From: Candidatus Gastranaerophilales bacterium
GTDB lineage: Bacteria; Cyanobacteriota; Vampirovibrionia; Gastranaerophilales; Gastranaerophilaceae
Length of the DNA stretch: 64,000 bases
Assembly (NCBI GenBank): GCA_900766355.1
Contig: CAAFVD010000009.1
Location: forward strand, 77,584-141,583
Direction: 5' to 3'
Of this stretch, positions 19,327 through 27,905 are shown one piece after another. The position numbers were made by a program, and so were the translations under genes. The notes beneath the pieces were generated by a model that ran no database searches, was not told the origin of the DNA, and saw nothing but the letters and a program-made list of their open reading frames with translations. Position 1 is the stretch's first letter, and every line of letters begins with the position of its first letter.

Positions 19327-22300
19327 TTGGTAAGTGTAGATAGAAATACGTTAATATCACAAATTGTTAGTCTAAATCCACAACTCAAACCTGATGAGTT
19401 GCACGAACTTTCTGATGCTCAACTACAAGCAAAGTTGTCACAATGTATTGCGGGTAATAAACAAGATAAAAATGTTGATTCCGTAAGGATTAACAATAGT
19501 TCTTCAGAAGCATCTAAAACTCCTAAAATGACTACAGAAGAAGCTCAAGACAATGCAATTGAGAATATTGAAAGTAATGCTGAACAAGCTCAAAAGCTTC
19601 TTGATGCTCAAGATGATGGTGATATCAGTAAAGCATATAACTTTGTCAAAGAAAAACTTAACTCAGAACTTGCAAAATCTAATGTTGCAAAAGTCGTACA
19701 TAAACAATTTGAAACTGCAGAATTTCTACGTGAAGCTAAACAAGGCTCTCTTACATACAAAGAATATATAAAAAGAAAAAGAGGATTTTTATTCAACTCT
19801 ATACCAAACATTAATAACTACAATGATAAACAAAGAGCTCTTATCAAAAATATGATAGAGGCTCTATCTCCTAATAAACTCGATACTATGCAAACTAAAG
19901 TTCTTAATTTGCCTGATTCTTCTTCTAAAGAATATACACAAGCAAGCAGGAAAATTCTTTATGATTTGCAAGACTTAACGACAAAACATGTGGTTAATAA
20001 TAATACTCTTAACCTAGTTTCAAATAAAATTAAAGGTACAGAAACAAAAGACCATACTAAATCATCAATAAATAATATTAAAGTAACTATTGCACCACCT
20101 TTTATAATGGAAGAAGCCGAAGCTGAAAGATTAATGACTTTTGAAGAAACTTATCTCCTTGAACAAGGCGTTGAGTTTAACAAAGAAAATATCCAAAAGT
20201 TTAATGATAGTACTGCTCAATACACTTTTGCTAATTCATTAACAAACAAAAGAAATGAAATTCATAGTTTATTAACATCAGCTTTAGAAAAGGCAAAGGT
20301 TCAAGGTTCTACGGGTTTATCAAGTGTTGATTTGATAAATGCTGAATTGATACCATCAGTAGGTGCTTCTATTACAAAACTATATGGTAAAGATAATTTA
20401 GCAAAAGGTCTAAAGGATTTAACAAATGGGCAATATTCACTAAATGATGAGATTAAATCATTAGAAGATTTATCACGAAAAGATGTATCTGCAATGAATA
20501 ACATTGCAAAACTAATATTAACAAAAATAGATGAAAATTATTCTAAAGCTCTTAATGGTAAAAAATTAGAAGATTATGCCATAGCTATGGCTGAGGATTA
20601 CAAAAAAGCTTTCGGAACAAAAGACGCATCAGCATTAGCTTCATCTTTTGCACAAGACCAAGAAGGTATTGTACAAACTGCAAGAAACACAGTACAAATC
20701 GCAGGTATGGTAGTAATGGTTGGAGGTATGGCATTTTGCCCACCAGCAGCTCTTGGTGGAGGTTTAATTTCATCTTTTGGCGGTATTGGTGTTGAGGCAT
20801 ATAATGAAAACACAAAAGAAAACCCTGATGAAAAAAAGAACAAAGAACTAGGACAAGAAGTTCTTGTTAATGCCGCATTATTTGCTATAGGTGCAGGTTC
20901 TGGTAAAGTCGGAAGTATGGCTAAAACTGCGCTTACTGCTAAAAACGCTCCTAAACTTGTTGCAGCAATGGTTGCTAGTGGAGTTGATTCCTCGCTTAGT
21001 TTATTAGGAGATTTAACACTAACTGGACAAATTGATTTATCTGGAGAAGGTTTCTCTCAACTTATGTCACTTGTTGCAGGGCATAAAGGTAAGCTTGTGA
21101 AAGGTGTACAAAAAGGCAAACAATTTTTGAAAGAAAAACTCAGTGCACAAGCCAATACTAACAACAAAATCTTACAAATGCCAGATGGAACAGTAGTTGA
21201 AGTAAGACCTGATGGCTCTACTGTTGAAGTGAAAAATGATGGTGAAGGTACTAAAGCTGTAAAACCAGAGCCTAAAACTGAAAATATTAAGACTGAAACT
21301 ACTGATAAAACTGATAACATTAAATTCACAGAAAATAAAAATTCAAACTTTAGTATTAATTCAAAAAAACAAAACGATTTTCCTGTACAAACTACAACAT
21401 TAAATACAAATAATATCTTAGATTATGATGAAATATTAAAAAATTATCATAAGAAAAAAGCAAATAATGTTCTTAAATATAAAGATGAAAATAGAACCGT
21501 AAAATATCTTGATAATTGGCAAGAAGAATATGGTATTGCCGATAATAATGGTGTTTTTTCTAATGCTATTAACAAATTAAAAAAAGCAGGAGGAGAAATA
21601 GACCAATATTTAAAATTAATATTACCAAATGGAAATGAAACAACAATAAAAAAAGCTCGTGAACTTTTAATTAAATATTTAGAAAACAATCTAGATATTT
21701 ATTCTATAGATAGATTAAAAGGAATATTAAATAATTTTTCAACAAAAATAAAGGAATTAGGCCCAAATAAAATATTATATATACCAGATGCAGATAAAAG
21801 CTATAGTTTAATTTCAAGTTTATATCTAAAAGAACATCCAGATATAAAAACAATTATAGGTCATCATAACTTAGTTGATTATACAAAAAACAATCCTAAT
21901 ATGAATATTGTAATTTTAGATGATTGCATTTGCAGTGGAGAATCAGCAGTAAAATTATATAATTCTATTACAGACAACTGTCAAAATATATCAAGTGTTA
22001 ATATGTTTGTATGTACGGCATATAAAAATGGTTTAAACGAAATAAACAACAAAGCAAGTAATTTAAATTTACATTATAATGGAGACCCACGTTTAGGACT
22101 TGAAGATTCAGATTTTTATAAAAATTTAAAAATAGATAAATTTGACGTACAACAAAAATTCTTAAAAACAATACTTAGATATGATGACTCTCCTAAAGAA
22201 TATAGATTAGGCAGTGCTATAATGTTCCCTTATATGGCTCCAAATAATAATGCTGTTTTTAGTGCTAAAATAATAGAAGGATTATTCACGGGTCCTAATG

Positions 22301-22407
22301 TTGCGATAAAAAATAACGAAAAAACAATAAAAGCTTCTAGTGGAAAACTTATATGGCCACCTGATTGGTTAGTAAAAAAGATAGAATCTTTAGATATAAA
22401 GTTGTAA
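19327..22407 (+). CDS. 1026-aa modular protein with C-terminal PRTase-like domain
   Basis: The start is a TTG at 19327 with AAAGGAAT upstream; no better codon is close. The N-terminal 450 residues are helical with no family I recognise. A Gly/Ala/Met-rich hydrophobic stretch follows (about 455-490, IAGMVVMVGGMAFCPPAALG), and a second near 510-560. A short PDGTVVEVRPDGSTVEV repeat (about 618) leads into a Lys/Thr/Asn-rich linker. The C-terminal 330 residues match paralogs A and B: YIPDADKSYSLI (about 818), IVILDDCICSGES (about 861) and FPYMAPNNNAVFSAKI (about 967). A long carrier, linker and exchangeable C-terminal enzyme domain is the layout of polymorphic toxins. No signal peptide is visible. 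Confidence 0.7.
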   Translation: MVSVDRNTLISQIVSLNPQLKPDELHELSDAQLQAKLSQCIAGNKQDKNVDSVRINNSSSEASKTPKMTTEEAQDNAIENIESNAEQAQKLLDAQDDGDISKAYNFVKEKLNSELAKSNVAKVVHKQFETAEFLREAKQGSLTYKEYIKRKRGFLFNSIPNINNYNDKQRALIKNMIEALSPNKLDTMQTKVLNLPDSSSKEYTQASRKILYDLQDLTTKHVVNNNTLNLVSNKIKGTETKDHTKSSINNIKVTIAPPFIMEEAEAERLMTFEETYLLEQGVEFNKENIQKFNDSTAQYTFANSLTNKRNEIHSLLTSALEKAKVQGSTGLSSVDLINAELIPSVGASITKLYGKDNLAKGLKDLTNGQYSLNDEIKSLEDLSRKDVSAMNNIAKLILTKIDENYSKALNGKKLEDYAIAMAEDYKKAFGTKDASALASSFAQDQEGIVQTARNTVQIAGMVVMVGGMAFCPPAALGGGLISSFGGIGVEAYNENTKENPDEKKNKELGQEVLVNAALFAIGAGSGKVGSMAKTALTAKNAPKLVAAMVASGVDSSLSLLGDLTLTGQIDLSGEGFSQLMSLVAGHKGKLVKGVQKGKQFLKEKLSAQANTNNKILQMPDGTVVEVRPDGSTVEVKNDGEGTKAVKPEPKTENIKTETTDKTDNIKFTENKNSNFSINSKKQNDFPVQTTTLNTNNILDYDEILKNYHKKKANNVLKYKDENRTVKYLDNWQEEYGIADNNGVFSNAINKLKKAGGEIDQYLKLILPNGNETTIKKARELLIKYLENNLDIYSIDRLKGILNNFSTKIKELGPNKILYIPDADKSYSLISSLYLKEHPDIKTIIGHHNLVDYTKNNPNMNIVILDDCICSGESAVKLYNSITDNCQNISSVNMFVCTAYKNGLNEINNKASNLNLHYNGDPRLGLEDSDFYKNLKIDKFDVQQKFLKTILRYDDSPKEYRLGSAIMFPYMAPNNNAVFSAKIIEGLFTGPNVAIKNNEKTIKASSGKLIWPPDWLVKKIESLDIKL

Positions 22408-22424
22408 TTTATAAGGAGTAACTT

Positions 22425-23087
22425 ATGAATCCAATTGGAAAGACAAATAAACATAATTATGTCCTTAAAAAGGATAAATTAAATATTACAAATCATAATA
22501 CTGTAAATAATAATGTTATGAAAAACATTGATTTACTTTTCACCGAAATCGAGAAAAGTAAAAGTTTTCAAGATTTTAATAAAACAATTAACCAATATCT
22601 TAAAAAAAATAAAGAAGCTTCTTTTATTGATGATTCAACAATTCAGCATGCAGAATATTTTATTAAAAGTGGCTTAGAATTAAATAGTGAATACTATCAA
22701 AAAATTTATCCTGCTCTTAAAAATCAAGGAATTAAAATGATACCAGAATTTATTAAATCAGCTAAAACTAATGAAGGTTTTACCCTTTCGCTTTTTAAAA
22801 TTAAAGGTGCAGATAAAGGTAAATTACTTGATTTTGATACTGGATATAAATTATTGAATGAAGCGGAAAAGCAAGATGCATATTATGATACAAAAAAATT
22901 ATTAAATTTAGGTATTGTAAATCCAGAAATTTTTACTAAATCGTTGAAAATAACTCCTGATGATAAACATCATATAATTTGTACGAATTGGGAGAATTTA
23001 ATACCCACAGAATTATATCTAGACGAATTAAACATTAAAGATAAAGAGATTTTAAATAGTAAATTTTATGTAAAGTTTTTTAGATAA
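22425..23087 (+). CDS. Unknown protein, possible partner of the 1026-aa protein
   Basis: A 220-residue soluble protein that I cannot assign. AAGGAGT precedes the ATG, and the gene starts 17 bp after the modular PRTase-like gene, so the two are probably co-transcribed. The N-terminal 35 residues are Asn/Lys-rich; the rest is mixed helical and Lys-rich (FIKSGLELNSEYYQKIYPAL, DTKKLLNLGIVNPEIFTKSL). The position directly downstream of a toxin-like gene is where an immunity protein would sit. That is a positional inference only, with no sequence support. Confidence 0.6.
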   Translation: MNPIGKTNKHNYVLKKDKLNITNHNTVNNNVMKNIDLLFTEIEKSKSFQDFNKTINQYLKKNKEASFIDDSTIQHAEYFIKSGLELNSEYYQKIYPALKNQGIKMIPEFIKSAKTNEGFTLSLFKIKGADKGKLLDFDTGYKLLNEAEKQDAYYDTKKLLNLGIVNPEIFTKSLKITPDDKHHIICTNWENLIPTELYLDELNIKDKEILNSKFYVKFFR

Positions 23088-23134
23088 ATTATAATTATAT
23101 AACAAATTTTATCTTGTTTAGTTTTTTCATTAAT

Positions 23135-24028
23135 ATGAACATAATAAACTTAAAACAAACTTCAATCATATCAAGACAAAACTTTAATAATAATATCTAT
23201 TTTAAAGGAAAATTTGATAATACCATAAATAATGTACAAAAAAAGTTTTTAAACATAAAATCAAAAGGTGTTTATCCTGCAAATATTTTAAGTAATTTTT
23301 CTAAAACATCTTTTTCGCTTGATGGTATACAAATTTATTCTATTGAAGGTTTTTTACAAGCTTTAAAAACTCCAGATACAAAAGCTCAAATTGACATTTG
23401 TAAAATGACAGGTATAGAAGCAAAGACAATGTCAAAAAGTTTAAAACAAACTAAAAATGAAATGCTTATGTTTTGGAATGATAAAAGTTATAGAAAAGAT
23501 TCAAAAGAATTTAGAGAAATATTAAATGATGTTATCAAAACTCAAAAAGAAAATGGGAATAATGAAGATTTCATTTACAAAGGAGAAAAAATAAAATCTG
23601 TAAACTCTTTTATATGTGGGACTAAAACTAATAACATAAATCTCCAAAGACAAATTTTTATTGCATCTAAAAATGATATGAAAGAATTAGAAAAAACAAT
23701 ACAACCAAAATATGATTATCGAACTTTATATTGGAAAGGTAAAAGTTTCTCTCGAAACTCTTCTGAATATCAAGAGTTATTAACAAAAGTTTATGATGCG
23801 AGATTTAAACATGACATGCAATTCAGAAATGCTATAAGACTTTCTAAACAATTTGAATTAGTACATACAAAAGGAAAAAGAGATCCTAGAGATACAGTAT
23901 TAACAGAACAAGAATTTATTGGTCAAATAAAACGATTACAAAAATGTGACAATTTTTATTTACGGTCAATTGATTATATAAAATATAAATCTACTTCATT
24001 TTATAATAAAATTTTATCTTTTTTATAA
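23135..24028 (+). CDS. NADAR-like protein with a degenerate second repeat
   Basis: The protein has 297 residues from the ATG at 23135; the frame reaches a TTG at 23114, but the family-like leader starts at this Met. After a leader ending in YFKG (22-25), residues 47-80 read YPANILSNFSKTSF, LDGIQIYSIEGFLQALK. This is the NADAR/YbiA opening, with LSNF, a W/Y-x-S-x-E (Glu71) and a Lys78. The C-terminus has the domain's usual ending: ARFKHDMQFRNAI, LVHTKG and LTEQEF (256-261). Between them is what looks like a second, decayed copy (KSVNSFICGTK at 154-164 instead of YSIEGFLQALK). NADAR domains act on ADP-ribose-containing molecules. No Shine-Dalgarno sequence is visible. Confidence 0.6.
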   Translation: MNIINLKQTSIISRQNFNNNIYFKGKFDNTINNVQKKFLNIKSKGVYPANILSNFSKTSFSLDGIQIYSIEGFLQALKTPDTKAQIDICKMTGIEAKTMSKSLKQTKNEMLMFWNDKSYRKDSKEFREILNDVIKTQKENGNNEDFIYKGEKIKSVNSFICGTKTNNINLQRQIFIASKNDMKELEKTIQPKYDYRTLYWKGKSFSRNSSEYQELLTKVYDARFKHDMQFRNAIRLSKQFELVHTKGKRDPRDTVLTEQEFIGQIKRLQKCDNFYLRSIDYIKYKSTSFYNKILSFL

Positions 24029-24089
24029 TTATATATTCCCATCTCCAAACCTTAAAAACTTAACCTCTTAGTTTGAGTTTTGTAACTCA

Positions 24090-25208
24090 CTATGATTGTT
24101 CATCATATATAACTTGATTAAGTTCGTGAACCATTTTTGAAAAATCAAAATTTTCATTTACTAGAGAACTTTTTTTAGTACGTTCCCACAAATATGTATT
24201 AATAATCGTACAAACTTCTAATAATGTTTCTTTTGAAAGATATTTATTTTCATAATCTTCACATAATTCTAATAAATAAGAGAAGGTATCTCTACCATTA
24301 TTAGAAATTATTTTAATAAACATACTCCTCAAATCAGAATCCATAAACTCTGCATTATACATTTTTTTATAAATCTTTGCAGTTTTTAGAATTGCTGCCG
24401 CAATATCATCAAGACTTTGATACTGCTTTACCATATCTATATATTTAACAAAATAATCATAAACAGAATTTGAATCTTTTATAACTCTGTTAAATTTTGG
24501 TGAAAGATATGATTTAAAAAATGAAACAAAAACTTCTTCCTTATACCCAAACAAATAATACAAATCATTAACTAATTGCGGATATTTTAACTCTGCCAAA
24601 TATGATTTTATCAACATAAGTTGGTTTAAATACCTAGAATCTTTATTCAACAAATAAAATAATTCACGAGGATTATAATCATTCTCTACAAAAACAACAT
24701 TTGCAGTCACTTTTCCAAAAAGTTCATAAAAATCTTCTAACTCAAACTCTAAGTGTCTAATATCATCTTTAAATAATTGGAATGTTCTATACACCTCTGT
24801 CTGCTTTTCATTATAAGACAATGGCTCTTTATTTATGATTTTTTCATAAACTGTTTTTTCCAACCCAAACAAGCTTAGTTTTACAACCTCTAAGAATTTT
24901 AAATATCTTGTATTAATTTGTTTTGCAAGATATGGATTGTCTGGAGATTGCTCCTCTTGAAAATCAGCGATTGCTTTCAATAATAACATTAAAGAAAGCA
25001 ATCGACGTTTTCCATCTATTAATAAATAATTGTTATCTGAGTTTTTTCTTATATAAAAAACTCCAAGATTAATATCAGCGGTACAATATTTTGCCGTTAA
25101 AATCTTTTCAAATAAATTATCTGTATACTCAAAATTACTTGAACAATTTATAGCAAATATATGATGAGCTGTACCCATTAAAAAATCTAATATACCAATA
25201 TTAATCAT
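24090..25208 (-). CDS. DUF262-like protein
   Basis: This 372-residue protein resembles the N-terminal ParB/Srx-like domain of DUF262 (GmrSD-type) proteins. YLLIDGKRRLLSLMLLLKAI (61-80) stands where the family has IDGQQR, and RELFYLLNKDSRYLNQLMLI corresponds to the later F..lN..g..L segment. The rest is helical. The DUF1524 HNH nuclease domain of full GmrSD is not seen, so nuclease activity is not implied. The Gln-Gln to Lys-Arg change in the motif is unusual. AGGAT precedes the ATG. It follows the winged-helix gene by 20 bp, probably as an operon, and may be a defence or regulatory remnant. Confidence 0.6.
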   Translation of the reverse strand: MINIGILDFLMGTAHHIFAINCSSNFEYTDNLFEKILTAKYCTADINLGVFYIRKNSDNNYLLIDGKRRLLSLMLLLKAIADFQEEQSPDNPYLAKQINTRYLKFLEVVKLSLFGLEKTVYEKIINKEPLSYNEKQTEVYRTFQLFKDDIRHLEFELEDFYELFGKVTANVVFVENDYNPRELFYLLNKDSRYLNQLMLIKSYLAELKYPQLVNDLYYLFGYKEEVFVSFFKSYLSPKFNRVIKDSNSVYDYFVKYIDMVKQYQSLDDIAAAILKTAKIYKKMYNAEFMDSDLRSMFIKIISNNGRDTFSYLLELCEDYENKYLSKETLLEVCTIINTYLWERTKKSSLVNENFDFSKMVHELNQVIYDEQS

Positions 25209-25228
25209 AATAATTTACGATCCTATAA

Positions 25229-25843
25229 TTAATCGGCAAGAACAAAACCGCCTCTATCAGCATTTTTTAGTTTATCACCTTCAATTTTTGAACGTAAATT
25301 TTTGATATATTTGTATATGTAATCTCTTGGCAAGCCTAATAAAGCAGCCAAATCTTTTGCATATACTGTTGTATTTCTGTGGTTCAAGAAATAATCAAAA
25401 ACAACTTGCTCTCTGTCTGTTAAATTTTTCTTCAAAACAATATTAACTTCTTCTCTTAAAGTATCTTCTTGTTTTTCTTGTTGTTGTCTTTGCATAATTT
25501 TTTCAACAACTTCATTTTTTACAATATTTTCTTGTTTAACAGATTTATGTTCTTTTACTGGTTTATTCTCTGTAGCAGGAGCTTTGAACGAGAATGGTGT
25601 ATGTGATAATTGTCTTTCTCTTTCAAAAGCACGTTCAGCAATATTAGATAATTTTTCTGTTCTTTTATTATTTAAAGCTTCAGTTGACGTATTATTTCCG
25701 CTCATTACAATATCAACTAAATCATTAGTTGGTCTTGCATCAGCAACAACTTTGCCCAATCTAGCAGCATATTCTTCGAGGGTAATTTTTTCCAAAGAAC
25801 TTCTCCACTGCTTTATCTCTTCCTTACTTAAATACTCCGCCAT
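25229..25843 (-). CDS. Winged-helix regulator-like protein
   Basis: A 204-residue protein with a low-complexity Lys/Glu/Gln middle (about 80-130). The C-terminal helix-turn-helix (about 140-204) reads LTDREQVVFDYFLNHRNT, AKDLAALLGLPRDYIYKYIK, and a wing ending in GGFVLAD. The fold resembles winged helices that recognise DNA through the LPRDYIYKYIKNLRSK helix. AGGAG lies six bases before the ATG. It is encoded with the DUF262-like gene and may regulate it. The DNA target is unknown. Confidence 0.65.
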   Translation of the reverse strand: MAEYLSKEEIKQWRSSLEKITLEEYAARLGKVVADARPTNDLVDIVMSGNNTSTEALNNKRTEKLSNIAERAFERERQLSHTPFSFKAPATENKPVKEHKSVKQENIVKNEVVEKIMQRQQQEKQEDTLREEVNIVLKKNLTDREQVVFDYFLNHRNTTVYAKDLAALLGLPRDYIYKYIKNLRSKIEGDKLKNADRGGFVLAD

Positions 25844-25942
25844 TAGAATCTCCTATTTCTAATCCCATTTGCTCTTAACAAATACTAATGTATCATGAAT
25901 TTTTTCAGATTTACCAAAATATTTCAAGATGTAAATTTTTAT

Positions 25943-25972
25943 TTGCAATCGTTTACAATATGAAGCTATAAT
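25943..25972 (+). promoter_or_regulatory. Promoter for the histidine kinase gene, possibly giving a leaderless mRNA
   Basis: TTGCAA (25943-25948) and a perfect TATAAT (25967-25972) are separated by 18 bp. The expected transcription start is at or next to 25979, which is the first base of the GTG start codon. No Shine-Dalgarno sequence is present before that codon. Confidence 0.6.
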
Positions 25973-25978
25973 TATCTT

Positions 25979-27625
25979 GTGGAAAAGTTTGATTTTTTTA
26001 ATAAATTTAATAACCCTGTAATGGTTTTAAATAATGACATTGAACTTGTTTATAAAAACAATGTTTTTTGTCGTTATTTTCCAGATTTTAAGAATATAAA
26101 AAAGTTTTTACATAAAATTAATTATGATATATGTCCTCTTGATTCTGAGAATTTAGAAATTCATTCTCCAATTATTCAAGCAGTACGTTCAAAAGAAAGT
26201 TTTGTTGCATATATTTCTTATCAATATAAACAAAATGAGTTCTATTATTACAATATCAATGCAATAAAAAAAGGGAAATATACAATTATATTTTTCACAG
26301 ATGCTACTTCTCAAGAAAAATATGACCGATTAGAAAAAAAACATAATTTATTAGAAAAAAAATACGAAAATTTAACCGAACAAAATAATGATTTGCAACA
26401 TATTAAACAAAAAGCACAAGCTCAAGCTATAAAAATGGCACTTATTAACAAAATCTCTAATATAATAAGAGAATCTATTGACTTGCCTAGTATTATAAAC
26501 CCTACATTAAAAGAGTTAGCTTTTATGTTTGGTGCTTTTAAAGCTTATTATGCAGAATTTAATAACAAAAAATTCTCAATTACACAATCCTTAAACATTT
26601 CAGATATTAATTCTACAGTAATGTTTGATAATGATGTAATTAAGACACTTAAAAATAACAAAATATCTTATTCTAGATGTATGAGAGAAAATTTGAACTC
26701 TGAGCCTCTAAAAGAATCCGTTCAAAGAATAATAACTCCTATATATCATATGTCTGAAATGTTAGGTATTGTAGTCATATTATCCAGACAAAAAAGAGGT
26801 CTGAACGAAGAACTCGATATTTTAGAAAGCATATCTTCTCAGCTTGGAACAGCTATTGTTCACGCAAAACTTTATAAAAAGAACATTGAAACAGTTAAAG
26901 AACTAAAAGCAACATTAAAACAATTAAAAGATACACAAATCCAATTGATTAATTCTGAGAAAATGGCATCTTTAGGTCAACTAATCGCTGGAGTTGCACA
27001 CGAAATTAATACTCCTGTAGCTTCAATAAAATCTAACAATGAGATTCTAACAAAACTTATTGATAAAATTGAAAACCAAAATCTAGCTGAAATATTTACT
27101 GATATAAATAACACAGATAAAGAGGCAATACAAAGGATTAATCACCTTGTTATATCTTTGAAAAAATTTGTAAGACTAGATGAAGCTGAACTTCAAGAAG
27201 CTGACATCAACAAAGAACTCAATTTAACACTAGATTTAATCAGGCACGAAACAAAAAATAGAATTGAAGTTATCAAAAATTATGGCGATATACCAAAAAT
27301 AAAATGTTATCCAAATATGCTAAATCAAGTATTCATGAACATTTTAGTGAATGCGTGTCAAGCTATAAAAGATAAAGGTAAAATTTATATTTCTACTAAA
27401 TTCAACAAAAATAATTTAATTATTGAAATTCAAGATACAGGTATTGGAATAAAAGATAAAGATAAAATATTTATGGCTGGCTATACAACAAAAGGTGTTG
27501 GTGTTGGAACTGGTTTGGGACTTGCAATTTGCTCAAAAATTATCGCTAAACATAACGGAAAAATAGATGTAGAATCCACAATTAATAAAGGTAGTAAATT
27601 CATTATTACTATCCCTAGTAAGTAG
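25979..27625 (+). CDS. Soluble sensor histidine kinase (PAS-GAF-HisKA-HATPase)
   Basis: A 548-residue cytoplasmic kinase without transmembrane segments. A PAS-like N-terminus (1-110) is followed by a coiled coil (about 115-150), a GAF-like domain (about 155-300), a second coiled coil, and the H box SLGQLIAGVAHEINTPVAS with phosphorylatable His341. Then come the ATPase boxes: N (NILVNACQAIKDKG), G1 (DTGIGIKDKDKIF) and G2 (GVGTGLGLAI). The kinase family resembles the ones that couple GAF sensing to a diffusible response regulator. No response regulator gene is adjacent, so it is an orphan here. The GTG start appears to lie at +1 of the transcript. Confidence 0.9.
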   Translation: MEKFDFFNKFNNPVMVLNNDIELVYKNNVFCRYFPDFKNIKKFLHKINYDICPLDSENLEIHSPIIQAVRSKESFVAYISYQYKQNEFYYYNINAIKKGKYTIIFFTDATSQEKYDRLEKKHNLLEKKYENLTEQNNDLQHIKQKAQAQAIKMALINKISNIIRESIDLPSIINPTLKELAFMFGAFKAYYAEFNNKKFSITQSLNISDINSTVMFDNDVIKTLKNNKISYSRCMRENLNSEPLKESVQRIITPIYHMSEMLGIVVILSRQKRGLNEELDILESISSQLGTAIVHAKLYKKNIETVKELKATLKQLKDTQIQLINSEKMASLGQLIAGVAHEINTPVASIKSNNEILTKLIDKIENQNLAEIFTDINNTDKEAIQRINHLVISLKKFVRLDEAELQEADINKELNLTLDLIRHETKNRIEVIKNYGDIPKIKCYPNMLNQVFMNILVNACQAIKDKGKIYISTKFNKNNLIIEIQDTGIGIKDKDKIFMAGYTTKGVGVGTGLGLAICSKIIAKHNGKIDVESTINKGSKFIITIPSK

Positions 27626-27905
27626 TATAAGTTTACATTTGTGAACATGAAATTTCAAAGTATTATTGAGGTTTAGGATTTGATTTCTAAAATAATTTAA
27701 AAATATTCGATAAATAGAACTCAATTTGTGAATAAAATAAAAAGGTATGTTATATTATTAGTACGCAGAAAATAAAGTGTATTTTTTACCCTTTATGAAA
27801 TGTAAAAAAATGTAAATATACCAAAGAAAAAAGGCAATTATTTCAAACTAACAATTTTTATATAAGAGTGTGAAGAATTAAAAAATTTGTGTCGGAGGTT
27901 ACATA

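Noticed and set aside
20585..20843. Two minus-strand frames with Pro/Leu-rich sequence
   Set aside because: They are antisense to the Gly-rich hydrophobic segment of the 1026-aa protein and reflect its composition.
19327..22407. Frameshift or fusion of two separate genes in the 1026-aa frame
   Set aside because: The frame is continuous, the linker is long and low-complexity, and no start site precedes the PRTase-like part; a modular single protein is simpler.
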